From positions 37,791 through 101,790 of the forward strand of contig NZ_JAHQYH010000005.1 of the NCBI RefSeq assembly GCF_019061205.1: DNA of 64,000 nt, given 5' to 3'. Position 1 is the stretch's first letter. Each line of letters begins with the position of its first letter. The stretch is from Apilactobacillus waqarii. Lineage in GTDB: Bacteria; Bacillota; Bacilli; Lactobacillales; Lactobacillaceae. The notes under the pieces were generated by a model. The model was not told the DNA's origin and did not search any database. It saw nothing but the letters and a program-made list of their open reading frames with translations. Positions 26,652 to 36,843 of this stretch are shown here, one piece after another. Position numbers and translations under genes: made by a program.

Positions 26652-28217
26652 ATGACTTATTTTTTACCTATGATCCTCGCAATCATCGCTGCTTTTGTAG
26701 TTGGTATCTCTGTGGGAATGTTTTCTAACAAGAAAATTGTTGATAAGAAATTAACAAAGGCCCACATGAGTGCACAAGATATTTTGGAAGATGCTAAACG
26801 ACAAGCTCAAACCTCAGCTAAGGAAGCAATTCTTGAGGCAAGAGAAAAGAGTAACCATTATCGTTCAAACATCGAAAAAGAAATTAAGCAAAGACGAATT
26901 GAAGTTCAACGACAAGAAAATCGTCTAATTCAACGTGAAGATTCTCTAGATCGTAAAGATGACGCTTTTGATAAGCGTGAAGATTCATTGAATAAGCGTG
27001 AAGAAAAGCTTAATTCAAACCAAAAGAAACTTGAACAAAAGCAACAGCATGCTGATATGCTAGTTAAACAACGTCAAGATGAGTTAGAACGTATCTCTTC
27101 ACTTTCTCAAGAAGAAGCACAAGAGCTAATTATTAATGAAACAAAGAAAGAATTAGCTGACGAACGCGCTAAGATGGTTAAAGATAGTTATAACCTAGCT
27201 CGTAAGGAATCTTCTGAGAATGCCAAGAATCTAGTTATTGAAGCGATTCAACAAAGTGCTGCTGATATCGTATCTGAAACCACAGTTTCAGTTGTTAACC
27301 TACCTAACGATGATATGAAAGGTCGTATCATCGGACGAGAAGGTAGAAACATTAGAACCTTTGAAACCTTAACGGGAATTGATTTGGTTATTGATGATAC
27401 TCCAGAAGCAGTTGTGCTAAGTGGATTTGATCCAATTAGAAGAGAAGTTGCCAAGATGGCACTTGAAAGTCTAATTAAGGATGGTCGTATCCACCCAGCT
27501 CGAATCGAAGAAATGGTAGATAAGAGTCGTCGAGAACTTGATGAAAAGATTCAAGAAATTGGTGAAGAAACAGTATTTGATTTAGGAATTCATTCATTGA
27601 GTCCTGAAATGATTATGATGATTGGTAAATTGAAGTTCAAGATTTACCATGGTCGTAATGTTTTAAGCCATTCTATTGAAGTTGCGAAGTTGTCAGGTGT
27701 CTTAGCCGCAGAATTGGGCGAAGACGTCGTATTAGCAAAACGCGCAGGATTGTTGCACGAAATTGGTCGCTCTGCAGATAATGAAACAGAAGGTTCTCAC
27801 ATTGACCTTGGTGTTGACTTAGCCAAGAAGTTCAAAGAAAGTCCAGTTGTTATTGACTCAATTGCAGCCGATAATGAAGACAGTGAACCTAAGTACATCA
27901 TTTCTGAATTAGTTAACATCGCAAACAAGATTGCGATTGCTAGACCAGGTGCAAAGAGTAAATCTCTTGAAAGCTTTGTTCATCGTCTAGAAAGTTTGGA
28001 AACAATTAGTGATAGCTTCGAAGAAGTAAACAAGAGCTATGCAATTCAAGCCGGACGTGAAATTAGAGTGATTGTAAAACCAGAAAAAGTTTCTGATACT
28101 CAAGCAGTTGTTTTAGCTAGAGATATTAAAAATAAGATTGAAGAGGATATGGAATATCCTGGTCATATCAAGGTTACAATTATTAGGGAAGTAAGATCAA
28201 TCGAATATGCAAAATAA
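26652..28217 (+). CDS. rny: Ribonuclease Y homologue with degenerate HD active site
   Basis: A 521-residue protein with the full RNase Y layout: N-terminal membrane helix (about residues 5-22), long coiled coil (to about 200), KH domain with the GREGRN loop, and HD domain from about 330. Length matches the family (520), but metal-binding residues are lost. The canonical LLHDIGK reads LLHEIGR (H369-E370), the later HHGD reads DNED (407-410), and the last ligand Asp is N425; H340 and H383 remain. Nuclease activity is doubtful, while membrane scaffold and RNA-binding parts look intact. The start at 26652 lies 12 bases from GGAGG. A terminator and then ymdB follow. Confidence 0.93.
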   Translation: MTYFLPMILAIIAAFVVGISVGMFSNKKIVDKKLTKAHMSAQDILEDAKRQAQTSAKEAILEAREKSNHYRSNIEKEIKQRRIEVQRQENRLIQREDSLDRKDDAFDKREDSLNKREEKLNSNQKKLEQKQQHADMLVKQRQDELERISSLSQEEAQELIINETKKELADERAKMVKDSYNLARKESSENAKNLVIEAIQQSAADIVSETTVSVVNLPNDDMKGRIIGREGRNIRTFETLTGIDLVIDDTPEAVVLSGFDPIRREVAKMALESLIKDGRIHPARIEEMVDKSRRELDEKIQEIGEETVFDLGIHSLSPEMIMMIGKLKFKIYHGRNVLSHSIEVAKLSGVLAAELGEDVVLAKRAGLLHEIGRSADNETEGSHIDLGVDLAKKFKESPVVIDSIAADNEDSEPKYIISELVNIANKIAIARPGAKSKSLESFVHRLESLETISDSFEEVNKSYAIQAGREIRVIVKPEKVSDTQAVVLARDIKNKIEEDMEYPGHIKVTIIREVRSIEYAK

Positions 28218-28243
28218 AAAAAGGGCTTTTGCCCTTTTTTATT
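28213..28243 (+). terminator. Intrinsic terminator of rny
   Basis: AAAAAGGGC pairs with GCCCTTTTT around a TTTT loop, followed by T-rich sequence. Confidence 0.85.
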
Positions 28244-28296
28244 TTATGTAAAACGATGTAAAATAGTATATATATAATAATGAATTGAGGACGAAA

Positions 28297-29097
28297 ATGA
28301 GAATACTATTTTTAGGTGACGTAGTAGGTAACTTGGGAGTAGAGATGGTAAGTAAGTATCTACCAATTCTAAAAAGAGACTACAAGCCACAGGTAACGAT
28401 TGTAAATGGTGAAAACTCAACATCATTTGGTCGTGGAATTAATAAAAAAGTATATAAACAAATTATGAGTGCAGGGACTGACGTAATTACATTAGGAAAC
28501 CATGCATGGAATAACGAGGAAATCTTCGATTTTATCGATGATACCAAAAAATTAGTACGTCCTCTTAATTATCCTGGTAAGGATGTACCGGGTAGTGGAT
28601 ATACAATTATTAACGTTAATAATAAGAAGTTAGCGGTAGTTAACTTACAAGGAAGAATATTTATTGATCCAATCGATGATCCTTTCCAAAAGATTGACGA
28701 ACTTATCAGTGAAATTAAAAAAGAAGCAGATGCAATTTTTGTTGATTTTCACGCTGAAACAACCAGTGAAAAGAAAGCGATGGGGATGTATCTAGATGGT
28801 CAAATTTCTGCGATTGTGGGTACTCATACCCATGTACAGACTAATGATGACCAAATATTAAAAAACGGCACAGCGTTCATTTCTGACGTTGGAATGTGTG
28901 GACCGTTTGATAGTGTCTTAGGAATGAAGTATGAAAACATCATCCATCGTTTCATTACCCAACGTCCAACTAGATTTGAAGTTGAAGAGAAGGGACGTGG
29001 AATCGTCTCCGGATGTGTTATCGATTTAAGAGACGATGGCACTGCCAGATCTATTGAAAAAATATTAATTGATCCAAATCACCCATATAAGGGTTAG
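28297..29097 (+). CDS. ymdB: YmdB family metallophosphoesterase (2',3'-cyclic nucleotide)
   Basis: A 266-residue dinuclear metallophosphoesterase of the TIGR00282/YmdB family, which hydrolyses 2',3'-cyclic nucleotides and affects biofilm and motility choices in Bacillus. All metal-site motifs are visible: FLGDVVG, VNGEN, TLGNHAW, DFHAE and GTHTHVQT. So, unlike its upstream neighbour rny, this enzyme looks intact. The start at 28297 has GAGG 6 bases upstream; a TTG at 28285 overlaps that site. It is the first gene of the run ymdB-mutS-mutL-ruvA-ruvB-yajC. Confidence 0.93.
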   Translation: MRILFLGDVVGNLGVEMVSKYLPILKRDYKPQVTIVNGENSTSFGRGINKKVYKQIMSAGTDVITLGNHAWNNEEIFDFIDDTKKLVRPLNYPGKDVPGSGYTIINVNNKKLAVVNLQGRIFIDPIDDPFQKIDELISEIKKEADAIFVDFHAETTSEKKAMGMYLDGQISAIVGTHTHVQTNDDQILKNGTAFISDVGMCGPFDSVLGMKYENIIHRFITQRPTRFEVEEKGRGIVSGCVIDLRDDGTARSIEKILIDPNHPYKG

Positions 29098-29120
29098 TAG
29101 CAAAGGAGGATATTGTTTTA

Positions 29121-31742
29121 ATGGCTAGTAAAACTAAACAAACACCAATGATGGAACAATATCAGAAAGTAAAAGATCAATACCCAGATGCTTTTGTTTT
29201 TTATCGTCTTGGTGACTTTTATGAAATGTTCAATGAAGACGCGGTAAAAGGGGCCCAAATTCTGGAGCTAACATTAACTTCTAGAAGTAAGAATGCCGAC
29301 AATCCAATCCCAATGTGTGGAGTGCCACACAAGGCGGTTGAATCATACATCGACACATTAATCGATAAGGGTTATAAAGTCGCAATTGTAGAACAAATGG
29401 AAGACCCTAAGTTGGCAAAAGGAATGGTCAAAAGAGCCGTTACCCAATTAGTTACTCCTGGTACCAGAACTACAATGGGTGCCGAAAACGCTAAGGATAA
29501 CAACTACTTAACCGCAATCGAATATTCAGATGCTGGTTATGGTTTTGCGTACGCTGAACTATCTACCGGTGAATTAAAGACCACTGTTTTAAGTAATATG
29601 AACAGTGTTTTAAACGAATTGATGACATTACAAACGAAAGAAGTAATCGTTAATCGTGAAATTCCTGAAAAAGATGTTGCACTAATCAATAAGGTTGGCA
29701 TCTTGGTTTCATATCAAGACGACATTAAAGAATTAGATGATATGCAATATCTTTCAGAAGGGCTAAGACAGGACCTAGAAAAGAAGGTCGTAAATCGACT
29801 AACTACTTACATTGTGGATACTCAAAAACGTAGTCTTTCTCACATGAAGGCAGCCATTGCATACAAGCCGGCTGAATTCTTGAAGATGGATCACAATTCA
29901 CAATACAACCTTGAATTAACCAAGAACTTAAGAACTAACAAAAAGTCCGGTAGTTTACTATGGCTATTGGATGAAACCAAAACAGCAATGGGTGGTAGAA
30001 AATTACGCGAATGGATTGACCATCCACTAATTGATAAGTCTTCTATTGAAAACCGTCAAAACCAAGTTGATGATTTATTGAATCATTACTATGAACGTAG
30101 TGAAATCACTGACATGTTGGTAAAAGTTTACGATTTAGAAAGACTTGCTGGAAAGGTATCTTTTGGTTCAGTTAACGGTCGTGACTTAGTTCAATTAAAG
30201 ACATCATTGCAACAAATTCCAAAGATTAAATACATCTTAGATGAAATGGATACCAAATCATTTGATGAAATTAATAATGATTTAGATCCAGTCGATGAAG
30301 TTTCAGAACTAATTGAAAAGGCGATTATTGAAGAACCACCAATTTCAGTCACTGATGGTGGGGTTATTAAAGATGGCTACAACCAAATGTTGGATCAATA
30401 CAGGGATGCAATGAACAATGGAAAACAATGGATTGCTGAACTAGAAAGTAAGGAACGTGAACTTACTGGTATCAATAACCTAAAGATTGGTTATAACCAT
30501 GTTTTCGGTTACTACATCGAAGTATCGAAGGCCAACCTAAGCAAGTTGCCAGAAGATAGATATGAAAGAAAGCAAACTCTTACCAATGCTGAAAGATTCT
30601 CTACTCCTGAACTAAAGGAAAAAGAAAAGTTAATCATTGAGGCACAAGAAAAATCAAAGACCCTAGAATACGAATTATTCAGTGAAGTTCGCGATGTTGT
30701 TAAGAGTGCCATTCAAAGACTACAAAAACTAGCTAATGCGGTATCTAGTCTGGATGTAATGCAAAGTTTTGCATCTATTTCAGATGAATACAGATTGGTT
30801 CGTCCAACCTTAAATGAAGAACACAAGCTAGAAATCATCGACGGTAGACATCCGGTGGTTGAAAAGGTTATGGGACATCAATCATACGTACCAAACGATG
30901 TGATTATGGATCCAGGCACTAACGTATTGTTAATCACTGGTCCTAATATGTCTGGTAAGAGTACTTACATGCGTCAATTGGCATTAACAGTCATCATGGC
31001 TCAAATTGGTTGCTTCGTTCCTGCTAAGTCAGCCAAAATGCCAATTTTTGACCAAATCTTTACCAGAATTGGTGCTGCCGATGATTTGATTTCTGGTCAA
31101 AGTACTTTCATGGTTGAAATGAAGGAATCAAACGAAGCAATTCAAAATGCTACCGATAACAGTTTGATTTTATTCGATGAAATTGGTAGAGGGACAGCCA
31201 CATACGATGGAATGGCGTTAGCTCAATCAATCATTGAATATGTTCACAATCATATCCATGCAAAGACACTATTTTCTACACACTACCATGAATTGACTGA
31301 ATTAGCTGATTCATTGGATGAACTACAAAACGTTCATGTTGGTGCAGTTGAAAAAAACGGTGAGCTAGTCTTTCTACACAAGGTGAAGAAAGGTGCTGCC
31401 GATAAGTCATATGGTATTCACGTTGCTAAATTAGCCGGTTTACCAAATGAATTATTATCCAGAGCAGACGTCATCTTAAGTGACTTGGAAAATAACAATC
31501 AAAAGACCAATACTGACAATGTTGTCATGGCAGAAAAATCAAATCCAGTCGTTGAACACGAAATTGATGAGCCAGAACAACAACTTTCATTGTTTGGGGA
31601 TGTTAAAGAACCCCAAAAGAAAAAAAGCAAGAGCGGCGAAGATAAGATTCTAAAAGCTCTTAAGGACTTAGACTTGATGTCTAAGACACCAATGGATATT
31701 ATGAATGAAGTATATAAATGGAAACGCGAAATTGATAAATAA
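29121..31742 (+). CDS. mutS: DNA mismatch repair protein MutS
   Basis: An 873-residue mismatch-recognition ATPase. The N-terminal mismatch-binding motif with the intercalating Phe is visible ([15 protein letters not shown], about residues 27-41). The ABC-type ATPase carries GPNMSGKST near 607-615, signature region around STFMVEM, and Walker [13 protein letters not shown]. The C-terminal tail holds a beta-clamp-like QLSLF motif (about residue 819) and the helix-turn-helix dimer region. AAAGGAGG ribosome binding site. It overlaps no neighbour and leads into mutL 15 bases later. Confidence 0.98.
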   Translation: MASKTKQTPMMEQYQKVKDQYPDAFVFYRLGDFYEMFNEDAVKGAQILELTLTSRSKNADNPIPMCGVPHKAVESYIDTLIDKGYKVAIVEQMEDPKLAKGMVKRAVTQLVTPGTRTTMGAENAKDNNYLTAIEYSDAGYGFAYAELSTGELKTTVLSNMNSVLNELMTLQTKEVIVNREIPEKDVALINKVGILVSYQDDIKELDDMQYLSEGLRQDLEKKVVNRLTTYIVDTQKRSLSHMKAAIAYKPAEFLKMDHNSQYNLELTKNLRTNKKSGSLLWLLDETKTAMGGRKLREWIDHPLIDKSSIENRQNQVDDLLNHYYERSEITDMLVKVYDLERLAGKVSFGSVNGRDLVQLKTSLQQIPKIKYILDEMDTKSFDEINNDLDPVDEVSELIEKAIIEEPPISVTDGGVIKDGYNQMLDQYRDAMNNGKQWIAELESKERELTGINNLKIGYNHVFGYYIEVSKANLSKLPEDRYERKQTLTNAERFSTPELKEKEKLIIEAQEKSKTLEYELFSEVRDVVKSAIQRLQKLANAVSSLDVMQSFASISDEYRLVRPTLNEEHKLEIIDGRHPVVEKVMGHQSYVPNDVIMDPGTNVLLITGPNMSGKSTYMRQLALTVIMAQIGCFVPAKSAKMPIFDQIFTRIGAADDLISGQSTFMVEMKESNEAIQNATDNSLILFDEIGRGTATYDGMALAQSIIEYVHNHIHAKTLFSTHYHELTELADSLDELQNVHVGAVEKNGELVFLHKVKKGAADKSYGIHVAKLAGLPNELLSRADVILSDLENNNQKTNTDNVVMAEKSNPVVEHEIDEPEQQLSLFGDVKEPQKKKSKSGEDKILKALKDLDLMSKTPMDIMNEVYKWKREIDK

Positions 31743-31757
31743 ATGAGGTGATTAATC

Positions 31758-33698
31758 TTGCATAAAATACATGAGTTATCAACAATTCTTGCTGATCAAA
31801 TTGCAGCCGGTGAAGTTGTTGAACGACCTGCTTCGGTTGTAAAAGAATTAGTTGAAAATTCAATTGATGCGCAAAGTACGCAAATTGATATCAATATTGA
31901 AGATGCAGGATTAAAGAAAATCGAAATTATCGATGATGGAATTGGGATTAATCACGATGATGTCGAAATCGCCTTTAAACGTCATGCAACAAGTAAGATT
32001 AATAACCAAAGAGATCTCTTCAAGGTTCAATCCTTAGGATTCCGGGGTGAAGCTTTGCCTTCAATTGCTTCGGTGTCAGATGTTCATTTGAAAACATCGA
32101 CTGGGGATGAAGGAACCCAGATTCATATCAAGGGTGGCGAAATAAAAAAAATCAAGCCAGCAGAAGCTAGAAGAGGAACAAGTATCTGTGTTGAGGACTT
32201 ATTCTTTAATACACCAGCTAGATTGAAATACATGAAGACCATTAAGACTGAACTAGCCAAGATTTCTGATATTGTTGATCGTTTAGCAATTGGTCATCCT
32301 GATGTTGCATTTTCGTTGGTTCATAACCAAAGAGAAATCTTAAGAACATCAGGTAGAGGTCAATTACAACAAGTAATTGGTGATATTTATGGTGCCAAGA
32401 ACTTAAAGCGCATTATTAAGATTGAAAATTCTGATAATGATTTTAAGATTAGTGGTTTTGTAAGTTTACCTGAATTAACAAGGGCTTCTAGAAACTATGT
32501 CACCATTACTTTGAATGGTAGATACGTTAAAAACTATGCGTTATTCAAAGCAATCACTGATGGCTATGGTTCTAAGCTAATGGTTGGTCGTTATCCAATT
32601 GCTGTGTTAAACATCGAATTGGATCCGGTTTTAACTGATGTTAATGTTCACCCAACTAAGCAGACCGTTAGAATTAGTAAGGAAGACCAATTGTGCAATT
32701 TGGTTGCCAAAACAATCTATGATACGATTTATCAAGAAAACCTAATTCCAGAAGTAATGACTAGAGACCGTGCTGTTCAACCGAGATACACTACCGAACA
32801 ATTACAAATGCAAATCAACCAATATTCAAATACTAGGGAAGAACCAAAGAGTGAACCATTGGTTAACGATTATGTAGAGCCTGTTTTACAATCTCAAGCA
32901 GAAGAGGAAGAACAGACACCTAAGGAAGACATCAAGACTTCGGATATTGATGCTATTTTCATCAGCAATAAGGCACAATTAAATGATGAAGACGTACAAA
33001 GTTTTGCTCATCGCTACGAGCATCCCGTAACTCCGTTTGGAGAAACTGAAGTGACGGATGATGAAGTATCAAATAACGATGATCAAACACGTTTTCCTAA
33101 GCTATTGTATATCGGTCAACTTCATGGAACTTATTTAATCGCTGAATCAGATGATGGCATGTACATTGTCGACCAACATGCTGCTCAAGAAAGAATTAAC
33201 TATGAACGTTTGAGAACCGAGATTGGAGAGGTATCTAACGACCAACAGAGTTTGTTAGTGCCACTAGTTTTGGATTATCCTAATCGTGATGCGTTAATCA
33301 TTCAGGAAAAGTTGGGGATGCTACAAGAAGTTGGCCTAAACGTTGAACCGTTTGGTAAGAACAGCTTTGTAGTAAAGCAACATCCAACATGGATTGAAGA
33401 AGGTAACGAGGAAGAAACAATTCGAGAAATGATTGATTGGGTCATTAATCATAAGAACATCTCAGTAGCTTCATTTAGAGCACAAACAGCGATTATGATG
33501 AGCTGTAAGCAAGCAATCAAGGCTAACCACCATTTGGATAGAAAACAGGCGGTTCATTTACTTGATGAATTATCGACTGTTAACAATCCGTTTAATTGCC
33601 CACACGGCAGACCAGTTTTGGTATCTTTTTCTAACACAGATATGGAAAAGATGTTCAAACGAATTCAAGACCCACATACTAACGACAATTTTATGTAA
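31758..33698 (+). CDS. mutL: DNA mismatch repair endonuclease MutL
   Basis: A 646-residue GHKL ATPase with C-terminal endonuclease. N-terminal motifs are IAAGEVVERPASVVKELVENSIDA, DDGIGI and GFRGEALPSIASV. The nuclease motif DQHAAQERINYE (DQHA-x2-E-x4-E), near residue 472, is complete, with SCKQAIKANHHL and CPHGRPV as partner motifs, so the protein can nick DNA itself, consistent with absence of MutH in Gram-positives. The start is TTG with GAGGTGAT upstream. It is transcribed between mutS and ruvA. Confidence 0.97.
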   Translation: MHKIHELSTILADQIAAGEVVERPASVVKELVENSIDAQSTQIDINIEDAGLKKIEIIDDGIGINHDDVEIAFKRHATSKINNQRDLFKVQSLGFRGEALPSIASVSDVHLKTSTGDEGTQIHIKGGEIKKIKPAEARRGTSICVEDLFFNTPARLKYMKTIKTELAKISDIVDRLAIGHPDVAFSLVHNQREILRTSGRGQLQQVIGDIYGAKNLKRIIKIENSDNDFKISGFVSLPELTRASRNYVTITLNGRYVKNYALFKAITDGYGSKLMVGRYPIAVLNIELDPVLTDVNVHPTKQTVRISKEDQLCNLVAKTIYDTIYQENLIPEVMTRDRAVQPRYTTEQLQMQINQYSNTREEPKSEPLVNDYVEPVLQSQAEEEEQTPKEDIKTSDIDAIFISNKAQLNDEDVQSFAHRYEHPVTPFGETEVTDDEVSNNDDQTRFPKLLYIGQLHGTYLIAESDDGMYIVDQHAAQERINYERLRTEIGEVSNDQQSLLVPLVLDYPNRDALIIQEKLGMLQEVGLNVEPFGKNSFVVKQHPTWIEEGNEEETIREMIDWVINHKNISVASFRAQTAIMMSCKQAIKANHHLDRKQAVHLLDELSTVNNPFNCPHGRPVLVSFSNTDMEKMFKRIQDPHTNDNFM

Positions 33699-33711
33699 TC
33701 GAGGATAGACT

Positions 33712-34329
33712 ATGTTTGAATATTTAAAAGGAACCATCGAAGATGTCCAACCAGGCTATATCGTAGTTGATGTCAACGGGGTTGGATACTTGGTATACAC
33801 ATCTAATCCATATGTATACCAAGTAGATAGTAATGAAGAAGTGAAGGTATTCATTCACCAAGCTGTGACTGATTCATCACAATTACTTTACGGATTCTCA
33901 AGTCGAGAATTAAAATCGATTTTTGAAAAGCTATTAAACGTTTCAGGAATCGGTCCTAAGAGTGCGCTAGCAATTATTGCTGGAAACGATCCACAATCAT
34001 TACTAAACGCCATCAACACAGAAAATGTTACTTACTTAACTAAATTCCCAGGTGTCGGGCAAAAGACTGCTAAGCAAATCATTCTTGATTTGAAGGGCAA
34101 ACTAGACGACATTGCACCATCATTATTTGATGACTTTACTGCTGAAAATCAACCTGTATCTGATGATAAGTCAGATAACCAAGCACTTGAAGATGCATTA
34201 GAAGCACTAAGTGAATTGGGATATTCAGCACGTGACATTAAGAAGGCTAGAAAGGCCTTAGAAGATATTGAAGTTACAACAACTGAAGATTATTTAAGAC
34301 AAGGTTTAAGTGCTGTAACTAAATTTTAA
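33712..34329 (+). CDS. ruvA: Holliday junction branch migration protein RuvA
   Basis: A 205-residue RuvA: N-terminal OB fold (MFEYLKGTIEDVQPGYIVVDVNGVGYLVY), two helix-hairpin-helix motifs that grip the junction (SGIGPKSALAII and PGVGQKTAKQIILDLK), and a C-terminal RuvB-binding three-helix domain (ALEALSELGYSARDIKKA). It tetramerises on four-way junctions and loads RuvB, encoded next, 13 bases downstream. Confidence 0.97.
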   Translation: MFEYLKGTIEDVQPGYIVVDVNGVGYLVYTSNPYVYQVDSNEEVKVFIHQAVTDSSQLLYGFSSRELKSIFEKLLNVSGIGPKSALAIIAGNDPQSLLNAINTENVTYLTKFPGVGQKTAKQIILDLKGKLDDIAPSLFDDFTAENQPVSDDKSDNQALEDALEALSELGYSARDIKKARKALEDIEVTTTEDYLRQGLSAVTKF

Positions 34330-34342
34330 GGAGGAGTATTAA

Positions 34343-35353
34343 ATGGATGACAACCGCATTATCTCAGGCGATAGTGAAGGTAGAATTGAAGAAACATTTG
34401 AAAAATCACTCCGTCCACAATACTTATCAGAGTACATTGGTCAAGACGACTTAAAGAAAGAGTTGTCGGTGTACATTAAAGCTGCTAAACAACGTGAAGA
34501 AACTTTAGACCACGTTCTGTTGTATGGTCCTCCTGGATTAGGTAAGACTACTTTAGCAATGGTGATTGCAAATGAAATGGAAGCAAATATCAAAACAACT
34601 AGTGGTCCAGCTATTGAAAAGACTGGTGATTTAGCAGCACTGCTAAATGAATTACAACCTGGTGATATTTTATTTATTGATGAAATTCATCGTCTCCCTA
34701 AGACAGTTGAAGAAATGCTTTATTCAGCAATGGAAGACTTCAGTGTGGATATCGTGGTGGGTCAGGGACCAACAGCGCATCCTGTTCATTTACCATTGCC
34801 ACCATTTACTTTGATTGGTGCAACTACTAGAGCTGGTTTGCTATCAGCACCGTTTAGAGATCGTTTCGGAATCGTTGAACACATGAAGTACTACAATACT
34901 GAAGATTTACAAGATATTGTTTTACGTTCAGCTGACATTTTCCATACTAAGATTTATGATCAAGGTGCACACGAAATTGCTAGACGTTCAAGAGGAACAC
35001 CTAGAATTGCAAACCGTTTATTAAAACGAGTTCGTGATTTTGCTCAAGTATCAAATGATGGAAACGTAGACGTCAATATCGTTGATACTTCACTTAAAAT
35101 GTTGGGTGTTGATAATGAAGGATTGGATGCAACTGATATTAAGCTTCTAAAGACCATGATTGAGTTTTACAATGGTGGTCCGGTCGGTGTATCAACACTT
35201 GCTGCTAATATTGGAGAAGAAGTGAATACAATTGAAGAAATGTATGAACCATATCTTCTTCAAATTGGTTACATTAAAAGAACTGCTAGGGGTAGAGTGG
35301 TAACCGATAATGGTTATCATCACCTTAATTATCCAATCAATCGTGATAATTAG
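34343..35353 (+). CDS. ruvB: Holliday junction branch migration ATPase RuvB
   Basis: A 336-residue AAA+ motor. Walker A GPPGLGKT is at residues 62-69, Walker [12 protein letters not shown], sensor GATTRAG, arginine-finger region around FRDRFGI, and C-terminal winged helix ([16 protein letters not shown]). With RuvA it drives branch migration; the partner nuclease in Gram-positives is RecU, not RuvC. GGAGG ribosome binding site. In many relatives queA and tgt lie between ruvB and yajC; here yajC follows directly. Confidence 0.98.
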   Translation: MDDNRIISGDSEGRIEETFEKSLRPQYLSEYIGQDDLKKELSVYIKAAKQREETLDHVLLYGPPGLGKTTLAMVIANEMEANIKTTSGPAIEKTGDLAALLNELQPGDILFIDEIHRLPKTVEEMLYSAMEDFSVDIVVGQGPTAHPVHLPLPPFTLIGATTRAGLLSAPFRDRFGIVEHMKYYNTEDLQDIVLRSADIFHTKIYDQGAHEIARRSRGTPRIANRLLKRVRDFAQVSNDGNVDVNIVDTSLKMLGVDNEGLDATDIKLLKTMIEFYNGGPVGVSTLAANIGEEVNTIEEMYEPYLLQIGYIKRTARGRVVTDNGYHHLNYPINRDN

Positions 35354-35420
35354 GGACTGGACTATTAATGATAATTTTGATAAGATATATATTAAATTAT
35401 GAGAGGCACGGTGAACTATA

Positions 35421-35735
35421 ATGGGTAACTACAGTGGATTTATTATTTTAATCGTATTATTTGCGATTATGTATTTCTTGGTTATTAGACCACAAAAGAA
35501 ACAACAACAAAAACACGCAGAAACATTAAAACAACTTCAAAAGGGTGACCACGTAACAACTATCGGTCGTCTACACGGTATCGTTGACGATATCAACGAA
35601 GAAGAAAAGACTGTTACTTTAGATTGTGACGGCATTTACTTAGTATTTGACCTAAACGCAATCGCAAAGGTAACTGATCGTGTTGCTGACGCTAAGTCAG
35701 ACGACTCAGCCAAAGAAGATAAAGAAGAAAAATAA
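35421..35735 (+). CDS. yajC: Preprotein translocase subunit YajC
   Basis: A 104-residue membrane protein with one N-terminal helix (about residues 5-21, GFIILIVLFAIMYFLVIRPQKK). The conserved cytoplasmic small domain (RPQKKQQQKHAETLKQLQKGDHVTTIGRLHGIV) and an acidic tail follow. It is an accessory subunit of the Sec translocon. It is the last gene of the mut-ruv group, 67 bases after ruvB, and is ended by a terminator. Confidence 0.93.
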   Translation: MGNYSGFIILIVLFAIMYFLVIRPQKKQQQKHAETLKQLQKGDHVTTIGRLHGIVDDINEEEKTVTLDCDGIYLVFDLNAIAKVTDRVADAKSDDSAKEDKEEK

Positions 35736-35742
35736 TAAGTTG

Positions 35743-35785
35743 AAAGAGACAGTTTTCAGCAGTGCTGAAGGTTGTCTCTTTTGTC
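35743..35785 (+). terminator. Intrinsic terminator of yajC
   Basis: An outer stem AAAGAGACA/TGTCTCTTT and inner stem TTCAGC/GCTGAA with loop AGT form one long hairpin, followed by a broken T run. Confidence 0.78.
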
Positions 35786-35816
35786 TGTTAAGGCCTAAAC
35801 AACATAAATGACCATA

Positions 35817-35825
35817 TGATATAAT
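35817..35825 (+). promoter_or_regulatory. Extended -10 promoter of nrnA-cshB
   Basis: TGATATAAT combines a perfect -10 (35820-35825) with a TGn extension, 38 bases before nrnA. No good -35. Confidence 0.55.
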
Positions 35826-35862
35826 TATGTTATGAATTTATAGAAGGATATTAGGAGCGATT

Positions 35863-36840
35863 ATGAGTAAAATGTTTAATTTTTTCAAATTATCAACGCA
35901 AAGTAAGATTATCAAAGCCATTTGCGATTTTGATACAATTATTATCCATAGACACCAACGACCAGATCCAGATGCATATGGTTCTCAAATGGGATTAGCT
36001 AACATCATCAAGGAATCTTTTCCAAATAAGAAGGTTTACTGTGTTGGAAAGCAATATCAAAGTTTTGATTGGTTAGGAACAACCGACGAAATTGATGACG
36101 ATGTATACAAGAATGCATTGGTTATTGTTGTTGATACCGCTAACCAACCTCGAGTTGATGATGATAGATATACTCAAGGAAAGATGATGATTAAGATTGA
36201 TCACCATCCAAATGATGATCAATTTGGTGACATTATGTGGGTAGAACCAGAAGCATCAAGTACATCTGAATTAATCTATGATTTGTTTGAATCATCAAAG
36301 AAGTTAAAGATTAACGCAAATGCTGGTCGCTTATTATACGCTGGTATTATTGGTGACACTGGTCGTTTCAAATATCCATCTACTTCTTCAAACACATTTA
36401 GGGTAGCATCTGAATTGGCTAAGTTAGACTTCTCAACTAGTGAAGTTAACACAATTGAATCATCAATTGACTTACCAATGGCTAGACTATCCGCATACGT
36501 ATATGAAAATCTAAGTATTACCGATAATGGAGCCGCTTATATCGTATTAAGCGATGAGGTTTTGGAACCATTCAATTTGGGCAATGAAAGAACTTCAGCC
36601 GTTGTGCCACTTCCTGGCAATATCAATCAAGTAACCGCTTGGGCTATCTTTATTCAAAAAGAAGATGGCACATACAAGATTAGCTTGAGATCAAAAGGAC
36701 CAGCTATTAATGAATTAGCCAAGGAATTTGGCGGTGGCGGTCATGATTTGGCAAGTGGTGCCGCTGCTAAAGACGAAGATGAAATCAAGTCGGTAATTAG
36801 TAAATTAGACGAATTAGTCGCTAGTTACAAAGGAGAATAA
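35863..36840 (+). CDS. nrnA: DHH/DHHA1 phosphoesterase, NrnA-like (oligoribonuclease / pAp phosphatase)
   Basis: A 325-residue DHH-family phosphoesterase. Metal-site motifs are present: HRHQRPDPDAYGS, VVDTA, IDHHP, and the C-terminal DHHA1 motif GGGGHDLASGAA. NrnA-type enzymes finish RNA turnover by degrading short oligonucleotides and remove 3'-phosphoadenosine 5'-phosphate. The start ATG has TAGGAG upstream. It lies 3 bases before cshB, an RNA helicase gene, which fits a shared role in RNA metabolism. Confidence 0.9.
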   Translation: MSKMFNFFKLSTQSKIIKAICDFDTIIIHRHQRPDPDAYGSQMGLANIIKESFPNKKVYCVGKQYQSFDWLGTTDEIDDDVYKNALVIVVDTANQPRVDDDRYTQGKMMIKIDHHPNDDQFGDIMWVEPEASSTSELIYDLFESSKKLKINANAGRLLYAGIIGDTGRFKYPSTSSNTFRVASELAKLDFSTSEVNTIESSIDLPMARLSAYVYENLSITDNGAAYIVLSDEVLEPFNLGNERTSAVVPLPGNINQVTAWAIFIQKEDGTYKISLRSKGPAINELAKEFGGGGHDLASGAAAKDEDEIKSVISKLDELVASYKGE

Positions 36841-36843
36841 TAA

